DNA of 6,119 bases from an uncultured Oscillospiraceae bacterium (GCA_900542375.1 UQNI01000080.1:1-6119); one strand, 5' to 3'. Positions 1 to 5,000 are shown, counted from the stretch's first letter. Made by a program: numbers and translations. The notes: generated by a model not told the origin, from the letters alone.

Positions 1-182
1 TTTACGCCTTTTTTTGTAACTGGCGGCGTAGCCTGTTGAAATTGGCGTATTGCATTTACCAGTGATTCGTCTGTAACATGAACATATCCGTTCATTGTTG
101 TTTTAATGCTTGCGTGTCCTAATAGCTGTTGCAGCACTTTAGGCTGTACGCTGCGCTCTTTACCTTTTAGATTTTTGCCCAT
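1..182 (-). CDS. C-terminal fragment of a tyrosine recombinase/integrase, own start codon, runs off left edge
   Basis: The 60 visible residues match the C-terminal catalytic end of phage/ICE-type tyrosine recombinases: a PKVLQQLLGHASIKTTM block, then YVHVTDESL. H23 of the LGH motif and Y33 of the YVHV motif fit the second catalytic His and the nucleophilic Tyr of the family. The upstream catalytic Arg, Lys and HxxR box are absent, because an in-frame TAA (183-185) lies directly before the ATG (180-182). The start is supported by a good SD, AAAGGAG at 191-197, eight bases before the ATG, and by a promoter further upstream, so this may be a translated fragment and not just debris. No stop codon appears before the window edge. 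It could be an integrase pseudogene that by chance kept expression signals, or a deliberately separate C-terminal polypeptide. Recombinase ancestry is clear; function is not. A full-length enzyme would be about 300-400 residues. Confidence 0.7.
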   Translation of the reverse strand, partial: MGKNLKGKERSVQPKVLQQLLGHASIKTTMNGYVHVTDESLVNAIRQFQQATPPVTKKGV

Positions 183-187
183 TTATC

Positions 188-217
188 GGACTCCTTTCTT
201 ATCTCAAAAAAGAGTCC
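188..217 (-). promoter_or_regulatory. Hairpin sequestering the ribosome binding site of the integrase fragment
   Basis: Read as minus-strand RNA, GGACUCUUUUUU (217-206) pairs with AGAAAGGAGUCC (199-188) around the six-base loop GAGAUA. That gives 12 continuous pairs including two G-U wobbles. The whole SD (191-197) sits inside the right arm, and the hairpin begins about seven bases after the predicted transcription start. There is no U-run after it, so it is better read as a translational block than as a terminator. The pairing is seen directly; control by a protein, small RNA or temperature is inference. Confidence 0.6.
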
Positions 218-230
218 AACGTAACTATAT

Positions 231-259
231 ATTATAGCATAAGGACTTTGCTTTTTCAA
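231..259 (-). promoter_or_regulatory. Sigma-A promoter for the integrase fragment
   Basis: On the minus strand, TTGAAA (254-259) and TATAAT (231-236) are separated by exactly 17 bases, with a TGC extension just before the -10 (237-239). This is close to the vegetative consensus. Transcription would start near 224-225 and give a leader of roughly 42 bases before the ATG at 182. Confidence 0.65.
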
Positions 260-307
260 TCTCAACAGGAATTTTTTGTAGTGGTTGTTGATAGAAGTTC
301 TATATAA

Positions 308-448
308 TTAACTCTCATCGAATATATTCTTCAAATTCACGTCGCTTTCTTTGTCAAGGAGCAGAAAAGGCAGGATAGCACCGCGTTGATCGTCCGGCTT
401 TTTCCTATTTATAAGTATATCCCAAAAGAGCCAATGGACTACAATTTC
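308..448 (-). other. Unrecognised open frame without a start, possible gene remnant; rest of 260-423 shows nothing
   Basis: A 46-codon minus-strand frame stays open from just after a TGA (449-451) to a TAA at 308-310. Its sequence looks protein-like (DDQRGAILPFLLLDKESDV near the middle) but has no ATG start or SD, and it overlaps the operon terminator. It may be the tail of a gene cut away during rearrangement next to the integrase fragment, or chance. I do not recognise the family. Nothing else coding or structured is evident between the integrase promoter and the terminator. Confidence 0.15.
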
Positions 449-466
449 TCATAGTTCATCGGCTCT
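424..466 (-). terminator. Likely intrinsic terminator of the GntR-ABC operon
   Basis: The arms 427-441 and 452-466 form a stem of 15 positions with one mismatch and one G-U pair, around a loop at 442-451. On the minus strand the stem base GGCUCU runs into UUUU and then GGG, so the U-tract is short and termination may be incomplete. It lies about 28 bases after the last gene of the minus-strand operon. The plus strand has no U-run after the hairpin, so it should act on minus-strand transcripts only. Confidence 0.6.
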
Positions 467-493
467 GTGACTGTGTGTCAGGCTCTTTGATAA

Positions 494-589
494 TTATTTT
501 TTCTTATTGTTCTTCCATATTTTGTATATAACATTGGAAACAGGAAGTAAAACACATATAGCTACAAACCAACCTGGAAAATGTGGCAT
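494..589 (-). CDS. 31-residue single-helix membrane peptide, last gene of the GntR-ABC operon
   Basis: I do not recognise this protein. The start is well supported: AAGGAGG (599-605) lies nine bases before the ATG at 587-589, and the gene begins only 19 bases after the stop of the DUF3592-like gene, so it belongs to the same transcript. The peptide has a short N-terminus (MPHFPG), one predicted membrane helix at about residues 7-25 containing a Pro and a Cys, and a strongly basic tail (KIWKNNKKK) that would sit in the cytoplasm. Small membrane peptides of this shape often modulate transporters or protect membranes, but a role with the ABC transporter here is only inferred from position. The same frame stays open further upstream inside the preceding gene; that extension is out-of-frame overlap, and the SD argues for the short form. 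Confidence 0.6.
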   Translation of the reverse strand: MPHFPGWFVAICVLLPVSNVIYKIWKNNKKK

Positions 590-608
590 AATCTCAATCC
601 TCCTTATC

Positions 609-992
609 TTATACAAGATTGAATATAGCCGCTGCAATGCAGATGGCAGCAACGATAAGTGATACAATAATTCGTAAAATAGAAAAACTATACAATTTTT
701 CCGGATTTTGCATGTCATAACGCACGGTAACGGTTGTTCCAATCTGTGACGCCATTGGTACTTGTATGCAGTTTTGGGACTGATACGTTCTTCCATTCAC
801 TTTATACGAAACGGTCGCCCATTTTGAATTACGAAATTTTGAGTTTTCTGGATTTATTGTTCTGAAAGAAATAATCGTACCGACGGTTTGTGCCGTTTTG
901 TTTCCTTTTAAAAAAAATTGAATACAGTTTATAAATCCAAAACACAATGCTATCACAGCAATGACATAAAGAAAAATAGTATCTCTATCCAT
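609..992 (-). CDS. DUF3592-like two-helix membrane protein in the ABC operon
   Basis: The 127-residue protein has a membrane helix at about 5-28, a soluble beta-rich domain at about 36-100 and a second helix at about 104-125. The middle part resembles DUF3592: a T.GTI.S start, then a 'Y.VNGRTY' strand (63-70), then VTVRYDMQNPEKLYSF (88-103), the family's 'V.V.YDP.NP' ending. No enzymatic residues are evident and the function is unknown. ATG at 990-992 is preferred because an AGGTGG-like SD precedes it by about four bases. A GTG at 1014-1016 overlapping the permease stop would add eight residues (MIKKEGGT) but lacks its own SD. Position after the permease suggests an accessory membrane or surface partner of the transporter, or an envelope stress protein; this is inference. 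Confidence 0.75.
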   Translation of the reverse strand: MDRDTIFLYVIAVIALCFGFINCIQFFLKGNKTAQTVGTIISFRTINPENSKFRNSKWATVSYKVNGRTYQSQNCIQVPMASQIGTTVTVRYDMQNPEKLYSFSILRIIVSLIVAAICIAAAIFNLV

Positions 993-1012
993 AGTCCCAC
1001 CTTCTTTCTTTA

Positions 1013-1654
1013 TCACGCCAAGTCTGCTTTATCGTAAATCTTTATAGACAAAGATGCTGATATTGCTAAAATCGCAAAACCAATAAGGACAATACCGCCA
1101 TAAACAAGGTATGGTGAAAACATAGAGAGGAAGTTTAAGTTTAGACTTCCCGCTCTCATAAGCAGTGGCAGAATAAATGGCGAAGCCATAATAATCACAC
1201 CAAAGGCAAACTTTGTTTTTTCATATCCAAACTTATACTGTATTGGCAAATAAATACCAATAAAAACAGATACTATAAGAAACATAAATGCAAACAGCTT
1301 TATATCTGATGTTCCTAATTCGGGCATAAACAAGGTTTCAAGTTCAAAAACGATACAACAGATTGCATATATAGCCATGCAAAAAATGTATTTTGATGAA
1401 ACTATTGCTTTCCGTGAAAATGGTGTGGCACATAGTAATGTCACAGCTTTTGGAAATTGATACTCTTTTAGGGATACATATTGCAACAGTATGAAAATGC
1501 TAAAAATGACAGAAAGAATAAATCCAAAAACTCCCGTAAACTCCGGTGTCCGCCAACGCATGACAGGTGGGATAAGTGCAATAACTACAAGCATAATCAG
1601 CACATATTTTTTTACAATCAGAAAATCCTTTTTTAGTAGGGCGAACAACATCAT
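1013..1654 (-). CDS. ABC-2 type transporter permease (ABC2_membrane_5-like)
   Basis: A 213-residue integral membrane protein with about six hydrophobic helices (near 17-33, 41-60, 88-105, 118-137, 148-166 and 183-203), the size and layout of ABC-2 permeases that pair with a separate ATPase. The stretch around residues 66-89, QFPKAVTLLCATPFSRKAIV and on to SKY, matches the cytoplasmic loop typical of the PF13346 group ('FP...LL.slP.sRk.iV.sKy'). It starts with ATGATG; the first ATG overlaps the ATPase stop (ATGA, 1651-1654), and GGAGGTG lies four bases before it, so translation is coupled. With the ATPase it should form an exporter in the cytoplasmic membrane. In GntR-linked cassettes such exporters often serve peptide-antibiotic resistance or envelope stress, but the substrate cannot be told from sequence. 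Confidence 0.88.
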   Translation of the reverse strand: MMLFALLKKDFLIVKKYVLIMLVVIALIPPVMRWRTPEFTGVFGFILSVIFSIFILLQYVSLKEYQFPKAVTLLCATPFSRKAIVSSKYIFCMAIYAICCIVFELETLFMPELGTSDIKLFAFMFLIVSVFIGIYLPIQYKFGYEKTKFAFGVIIMASPFILPLLMRAGSLNLNFLSMFSPYLVYGGIVLIGFAILAISASLSIKIYDKADLA

Positions 1655-2508
1655 TTTTCACCTCCGATATTTCCAAGCATAATATCCTCAATCGTCGGAC
1701 GCTCAACCATAATGTTGGGAATATAAGACCGTACTTCGGATATCTGCTTTGTAATTCCTGTAAATCCAAAATCAGTTTCCGATATAGATAAAAAGAGCTT
1801 GCGAGCATCAGTTGTTAAAGCTCCGCTATCACCTTTGACAATCCGATATGTGTCAAGCAAGGTATCCTTTTCCTCTCGAAAGACGATACGCCCGTTATCA
1901 ATCATAATGAGCATATCGGCAATCTTATCAAGGTCAGAGGTGATATGTGTCGAAAAGAAAACACCTTTGCCGCCATTTTCCATGTACTCAGTTAAGATTT
2001 TCAAAAGCTGTCCCCTAACTAAAGGATCAAGTCCGCTTGTCGGCTCATCCATGATCAAAAGTTCTGCGTTATGAGAAAGAGCTAAAGCAAGAGCATACTT
2101 CATTCTCATACCTTTGGAAAGGCTATTGATTTTTTGCTTCGGGTCAAGCGAAAACATATCCATGTACCGCTTAAAATCCTGTTCAGACCATGAAGTGTAC
2201 GCAGATGAAATAATTCCTTTCATTTCACCTAGCGAAAGTTCTTCGTAAAATCCCCCACCGTCTAAAACTATACCAATACGGTCTTTGATTTCTCTTTCAT
2301 TCTTATCTATGTCAAGACCGAAAAACTGAATTTTGCCGGATAGCTTGTTCGTCAGACCTAAAAGCGTCCGCAGCGTTGTTGTTTTACCTGCGCCATTGAC
2401 ACCAATAAAACCTGTGATACACCCCTCTGGCAAAGAGAATGTCACATCTTTCAAAGAAAAATCGCCATACGACTTATTTAAACCGCTGACTGTCAAAATA
2501 TCGTTCAT
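1651..2508 (-). CDS. ABC transporter ATP-binding protein, GntR-linked family
   Basis: A 285-residue nucleotide-binding subunit with Walker A GVNGAGKT (36-43), signature LSKGM (130-134), Walker B LLIMDEP (150-156), D-loop SGLDP (158-162) and H-loop His188. Two motifs are off consensus: the signature is LSKGM instead of LSGGQ, and the Q-loop position reads IGIVLDGGGFYEEL (78-91) with Asp83 where Gln is usual. From memory this pattern is common in YtrB/YhcG-like ATPases next to GntR regulators. Residues 210-285 form the C-terminal extension seen in export ATPases with ABC-2 permeases. AGGAGG (2515-2520) precedes the ATG by six bases, just inside the end of the repressor gene. It should energise the permease immediately downstream. 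Family assignment is firm; the exported substrate is unknown. Confidence 0.93.
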   Translation of the reverse strand: MNDILTVSGLNKSYGDFSLKDVTFSLPEGCITGFIGVNGAGKTTTLRTLLGLTNKLSGKIQFFGLDIDKNEREIKDRIGIVLDGGGFYEELSLGEMKGIISSAYTSWSEQDFKRYMDMFSLDPKQKINSLSKGMRMKYALALALSHNAELLIMDEPTSGLDPLVRGQLLKILTEYMENGGKGVFFSTHITSDLDKIADMLIMIDNGRIVFREEKDTLLDTYRIVKGDSGALTTDARKLFLSISETDFGFTGITKQISEVRSYIPNIMVERPTIEDIMLGNIGGEK

Positions 2509-2509
2509 T

Positions 2510-2884
2510 TCAATCCTCCTCGTAAAGAATATCCATCATGGAATTAAGTTCTTCCTTACTGATTTTCAGTGATTTTGCTGTTTGTATCATATCTGCCATT
2601 TTTTGTTCTACAATCCGTCGCTTGGAGTCGCGGAGTAATTCAAGATTGCTTGTAGATACAAATGTCCCAATTCCTACTTGACTTACAATAAATCCCTCCT
2701 GTTCTAACTCCTCATATACCCGTCGAATTGTTAAGACGCTCACTTTCAAATCATTAGCAAAAGCCCGAATAGAGGGAAGTGCGTCCCCTTCAACCAATTC
2801 TTCTTTTAATATGGCGTCCTTAATCTGGTCTTTTATCTGTTGGTATAAGGGAGTGTCAGAAGTATTTGAGATTAGTATTTTCAC
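2510..2884 (-). CDS. GntR-family transcriptional repressor, YtrA subfamily
   Basis: A 124-residue cytoplasmic regulator with the short YtrA layout: an N-terminal winged helix-turn-helix and a brief helical dimerisation tail instead of a large ligand domain. The recognisable order is TPLYQQI (11-17), LPSIRAFANDLKVSVLTIRR (36-55), YEELEQEGF (57-65) and the wing VGIGTFV (70-76), followed by a charged helical tail to residue 124. The start is GTG at 2882-2884, chosen because the family begins just before the 'P.Y.QI' motif and AAGGG lies about four bases upstream. It is first in the operon, two bases from the ATPase, the usual arrangement for repressors of multidrug or antibiotic-sensing ABC cassettes. 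It probably binds the palindrome over its own promoter. The inducer is unknown. Confidence 0.92.
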   Translation of the reverse strand: MKILISNTSDTPLYQQIKDQIKDAILKEELVEGDALPSIRAFANDLKVSVLTIRRVYEELEQEGFIVSQVGIGTFVSTSNLELLRDSKRRIVEQKMADMIQTAKSLKISKEELNSMMDILYEED

Positions 2885-2908
2885 AAAGCCCTTCGCCCCT
2901 TTTTTTTA

Positions 2909-2929
2909 GTGTGATGTAATTACATACAC
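2909..2929. promoter_or_regulatory. Palindromic operator candidate for the GntR repressor
   Basis: ATGTAATTACAT (2914-2925) is a perfect 12-base palindrome, flanked by GTGT and ACAC that also mirror each other apart from a one-base offset. It lies immediately downstream of the -10 box of the operon promoter, covering the expected transcription start near 2923. An AT-rich palindrome at this place fits a repressor site for the dimeric YtrA-type protein encoded 30 bases away. Binding is inferred. Confidence 0.6.
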
Positions 2930-2958
2930 ATTATAATCAGTAAGCACATTATTGTCAA
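2930..2958 (-). promoter_or_regulatory. Consensus sigma-A promoter of the GntR-ABC operon
   Basis: On the minus strand TTGACA (2953-2958) and TATAAT (2930-2935) are both perfect matches and are spaced by exactly 17 bases. Such a strong promoter would be costly if always on, which fits repression at the overlapping palindrome. The transcript would have a leader of about 40 bases containing an A8-G4 run before the GTG start. Confidence 0.8.
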
Positions 2959-3107
2959 TATAATACTGAAAACTAAAAGATGGAGAGGAATTACAAGGTT
3001 TTTATTTACTCTCTTTTGGCAAAACGGGGCTTTCCATTGTAGTAGATAACGAGGGATAAAACTTTCATAGTACAAGCATAAAAATCTCTGTGATTTGGTA
3101 AACTTCC
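2959..3107. other. Intergenic spacer between divergent promoters, no feature recognised
   Basis: This AT-rich stretch separates the -35 boxes of the two divergent transcription units. I see no convincing gene, terminator or repeat. A minus-strand frame of 68 codons that covers it lacks a ribosome binding site and ends in the GntR operator, so it is probably chance. Confidence 0.4.
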
Positions 3108-3136
3108 TTGACAGCCAATATTTCATGTAGTATGAT
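3108..3136 (+). promoter_or_regulatory. Sigma-A promoter of the fluoride-riboswitch antiporter unit
   Basis: TTGACA (3108-3113) and TATGAT (3131-3136) are separated by 17 bases. Transcription should begin near 3142-3144, only a few bases before the first aptamer stem, as expected for a riboswitch-controlled unit. Confidence 0.75.
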
Positions 3137-3146
3137 AAACAGGAAT

Positions 3147-3207
3147 TTGGGAATGAAGTTCTCCCAAGGGAAACCAGAACCGCTGATTTCAGCTGATGAC
3201 TTCTACG
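3147..3207 (+). promoter_or_regulatory. Fluoride riboswitch (crcB motif) aptamer
   Basis: The RNA has the parts of the fluoride aptamer in order. The first stem UUGGGA/UCCCAA (3147-3152 with 3162-3167) holds the loop AUGAAGUUC. Then comes the conserved AAC (3178-3180). The next stem GCUGA/UCAGC (3182-3186 with 3189-3193) is followed directly by UGAUG (3194-3198) and UUCUAC (3201-3206). The pseudoknot that defines the class is present: GAAGU in the first loop (3155-3159) is complementary to ACUUC (3199-3203). From memory, known Thermotoga and Bacillus fluoride switches read AUG..G-CC/GCC..AAC.GC...GCUGAUG.C.UCUAC, so the fit is close. It differs by about ten extra bases between the first stem and AAC. 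Fluoride binding should stabilise the pseudoknot, keep UGAUGACUUCUAC out of the terminator and allow read-through. It controls the antiporter gene that follows. Confidence 0.87.
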
Positions 3208-3256
3208 ATTAATTAATATGTGTATTAATTAGTCGCAGAAATCACCAGCTTTTTTT
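3191..3256 (+). terminator. Riboswitch-controlled intrinsic terminator (expression platform)
   Basis: A 27-position stem pairs 3191-3217 with 3224-3250 around the loop AUGUGU and runs into seven U residues (3250-3256). Three A-C type mismatches and one U-G pair interrupt it at regular spacing. The left arm is the 3' half of the fluoride aptamer (part of the second stem, UGAUG and the pseudoknot strand), so aptamer and terminator exclude each other. Without fluoride the terminator forms 33 bases before the antiporter start; with fluoride it is disrupted. This is the layout of a transcriptional ON switch. Confidence 0.85.
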
Positions 3257-3289
3257 GTGCGGAAAATAAAAAAAGAAGGAAGTAATTGT

Positions 3290-4495
3290 ATGTTAACATC
3301 ACTGTCATTTATTTTTCTGGTAGGTCTTGCAATGGGTGCCATCTGCCAGAAGCTGAAACTGCCACGAATTATTGGCATGCTTGCAACTGGAATTGTGTTG
3401 GGGCCATATGTGTTGGATTTGTTGGATCCGAGCATTTTATCCATATCTTCTGATTTGCGAAAAATGGCACTAATCATTATTTTGCTGAAAGCTGGATTGT
3501 CATTGAATCTGGAGGATTTAAAAAAGGTAGGAAGGCCTGCGATTATGATGGCCTTTGTGCCTGCAACATTTGAACTTATTGGATATTTAGTATTTGCACC
3601 TTTGATACTTGGAATCACCAGAGTAGAAGCAGCAGTAATGGGATCTGTACTTGCAGCGGTGTCTCCGGCAGTAGTAGTGCCGAGAATGGTTCAGTTAATG
3701 GAGAACAAATACGGAACGGAGAAAGCAATTCCGCAGATGATTATGGCTGGGGCATCCTGCGATGATATTTTTGTAATCGTATTATTTACCACATTTTTAA
3801 GTATGGCACAAGGTGGCAGTGCGGATATTAAAGCATTTGCAAACATTCCCATTTCAATTATTCTCGGAATTATTTTGGGGGCAATTGTGGGATATCTGTT
3901 GTATCTGTTTTTTGAGACTGCATATGCAAAGAAACATTATGTGAGAAACAGTATGAAGATAATTATCGTACTTGGTTTTTCTTTTCTGTTAATCGCAATT
4001 GAAGGAGGGCTGGAAGGAAAAATTGCTATGTCCGGTTTGCTGGCAGTTGTAAGTATGGCGTGTGTTCTGAGAATGAAATGCACATCTTTTGTATCAACAA
4101 GACTGTCAGAGAAATTTGGAAAGCTCTGGCTTGCGGCAGAAGTAATACTTTTCGTTCTGGTAGGTGCTGCTGTTGATATTCGTTACACGTTGGATGCAGG
4201 ACTGGCTGCAGTTGCCATGATTTTTGCAGCATTGATTTTCCGATCATTCGGTGTGTGGCTTTGCACAGTAAAAACCAGCCTTACTTTAAAAGAAAGAGCT
4301 TTTTGTGTAATCGCATATCTTCCGAAGGCAACAGTACAGGCTGCAATCGGTTCAGTTCCGTTTGCAGCGGGGCTTCCATGTGGAAAGATAGTTCTTTCAG
4401 TAGCTGTTATGGCAATTATCATTACAGCACCATTGGGAGCATTTGGAATGGATTTCACATATAAAAAATTCCTGCATAAAGAATCAGAAAGGTAA
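3290..4495 (+). CDS. CPA-type proton antiporter (Na_H_Exchanger family), fluoride-riboswitch controlled
   Basis: A 401-residue membrane protein with roughly 12 hydrophobic helices, matching the cation:proton antiporter domain PF00999 over its full length. Visible landmarks are the N-terminal KLPRIIGML.TGIVLGP (23-39), SPAVVVPRM (125-133) in the unwound helix region, the paired acidic residues D158-D159 in GASCDDIFVIVLF, and YLPKATVQAAIG (343-354) with conserved Lys346 near the C-terminus. There is no C-terminal TrkA-N/TrkA-C regulatory domain. ATG at 3290 is chosen because AAGGA (3276-3280) precedes it by nine bases; a GTG at 3257 would lie at the end of the terminator. Annotation by family would say Na+/H+ or K+/H+ exchange, but control by a fluoride riboswitch suggests a job in fluoride tolerance, either fluoride export or pH/ion repair. 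Ion selectivity cannot be decided from sequence alone. Confidence 0.9.
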   Translation: MLTSLSFIFLVGLAMGAICQKLKLPRIIGMLATGIVLGPYVLDLLDPSILSISSDLRKMALIIILLKAGLSLNLEDLKKVGRPAIMMAFVPATFELIGYLVFAPLILGITRVEAAVMGSVLAAVSPAVVVPRMVQLMENKYGTEKAIPQMIMAGASCDDIFVIVLFTTFLSMAQGGSADIKAFANIPISIILGIILGAIVGYLLYLFFETAYAKKHYVRNSMKIIIVLGFSFLLIAIEGGLEGKIAMSGLLAVVSMACVLRMKCTSFVSTRLSEKFGKLWLAAEVILFVLVGAAVDIRYTLDAGLAAVAMIFAALIFRSFGVWLCTVKTSLTLKERAFCVIAYLPKATVQAAIGSVPFAAGLPCGKIVLSVAVMAIIITAPLGAFGMDFTYKKFLHKESER

Positions 4496-4558
4496 AGATT
4501 ACTGTTTGCTCTGAACCTATAGCAACAGATAAAGTCTATAAGAATGAAAAATATGCAG

Positions 4559-4587
4559 TTGCTATTGCAGGGTATGCAATGTATACT
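4559..4587 (+). promoter_or_regulatory. Possible internal promoter for the 70-residue membrane protein gene
   Basis: TTGCTA (4559-4564) and TATACT (4582-4587) are spaced by 17 bases, 57 bases before the start codon at 4645. The -35 box matches only four of six positions, so this is a moderate candidate. No terminator lies between the antiporter and the next gene, so read-through from the riboswitch promoter is equally possible. Confidence 0.35.
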
Positions 4588-4644
4588 GAAATATATATAA
4601 TTTTGGCAGCTATTTGGTTATGTTCCGTTGAAAGGAGAATTTTT

Positions 4645-4857
4645 ATGAGGACCTTATCTAAAGTATTTTATGTGTTGGCCTTTCTTCTGTCTGGTGCGAT
4701 GTGTGCTGTCGTTGCATACAACTATTGTGATATGACGTGGGGCATCAAGTATGCTGGCTATAGTGCCCCAGCCTGGACAGCATTCATGACAGCAATTCCT
4801 TTTGCTATTGCCATAGCAACATGTATTGGAATTGCCCGGCATTTAAAAAGAAGGTAA
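4645..4857 (+). CDS. 70-residue two-helix membrane protein, unknown function
   Basis: I do not recognise this family. The start at 4645 has a strong SD, AAAGGAG (4631-4637), seven bases upstream. An earlier ATG at 4579 in the same frame has no SD and overlaps a possible promoter. The protein has helix 1 at about residues 5-26 (VFYVLAFLLSGAMCAVVAY), a short loop with Cys28, Trp32 and Tyr/Gly residues, helix 2 at about 44-65 (AFMTAIPFAIAIATCIGIA) and a basic end RHLKRR, which places both ends in the cytoplasm. It follows the antiporter by 149 bases with no terminator between, so it could be co-expressed under fluoride control. It may be a small partner of the antiporter or an unrelated small membrane protein; the sequence does not decide. 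Confidence 0.65.
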   Translation: MRTLSKVFYVLAFLLSGAMCAVVAYNYCDMTWGIKYAGYSAPAWTAFMTAIPFAIAIATCIGIARHLKRR

Positions 4858-4875
4858 ATTATCTATATATTAAAA

Positions 4876-4973
4876 GGCTGAGATACGTTCTTGAACCGTT
4901 TATGGACTGAAAATTTTATAACAAATGTACAAGATTTGCTGATAGAAAATGGAGTAGGTGGAATGAATCTCAG
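4876..4973 (+). ncRNA. Possible structured RNA or decayed TPP-riboswitch-like segment
   Basis: GGCTGAGAT (4876-4884) followed by TTGAACC (4891-4897) recalls the core of the thiamine pyrophosphate riboswitch, and CTGAT...GTAGGTGGAA (4939-4962) recalls its 3' half. However, about 40 bases separate the halves, the 5' GGGGTGC arm is missing and no plus-strand gene follows. CTGAGAT (4878-4884) can pair with ATCTCAG (4967-4973), and these repeats can also pair with arms of the terminator downstream. It may be a relic or coincidence. Confidence 0.15.
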
Positions 4974-5000
4974 ATAAATTTTAATAAGAAGATTGAAAAA

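Noticed and set aside
494..796. A 100-codon minus-strand frame that contains the 31-residue peptide
   Set aside because: Its first two thirds overlap the DUF3592-like gene in another frame, and the strong SD sits directly before the internal ATG at 587-589, so only the short form is kept.
2920..3126. A 68-codon minus-strand frame in the intergenic region
   Set aside because: It has no ribosome binding site, overlaps the fluoride-unit promoter and the GntR promoter/operator, and resembles no family I know.
3142..3256. c-di-AMP, manganese or FMN riboswitch for the antiporter leader
   Set aside because: None of the conserved motifs of these classes is present as I remember them; the loop-tail pseudoknot and the GCUGAUG...UCUAC element fit the fluoride class.
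3257..3289. GTG start for the antiporter at 3257
   Set aside because: It lies directly at the end of the terminator U-run with no SD upstream, while ATG at 3290 has a good SD and matches the usual N-terminus of the family.
3229..4458. Minus-strand and alternate-frame ORFs inside the antiporter gene
   Set aside because: They are overlapping shadows of a clearly conserved coding frame and lack ribosome binding sites.
4876..4973. A functional TPP riboswitch
   Set aside because: Only fragments of the core are present, the 5' arm of the aptamer is missing, a long insert separates the halves and no thiamine gene follows.
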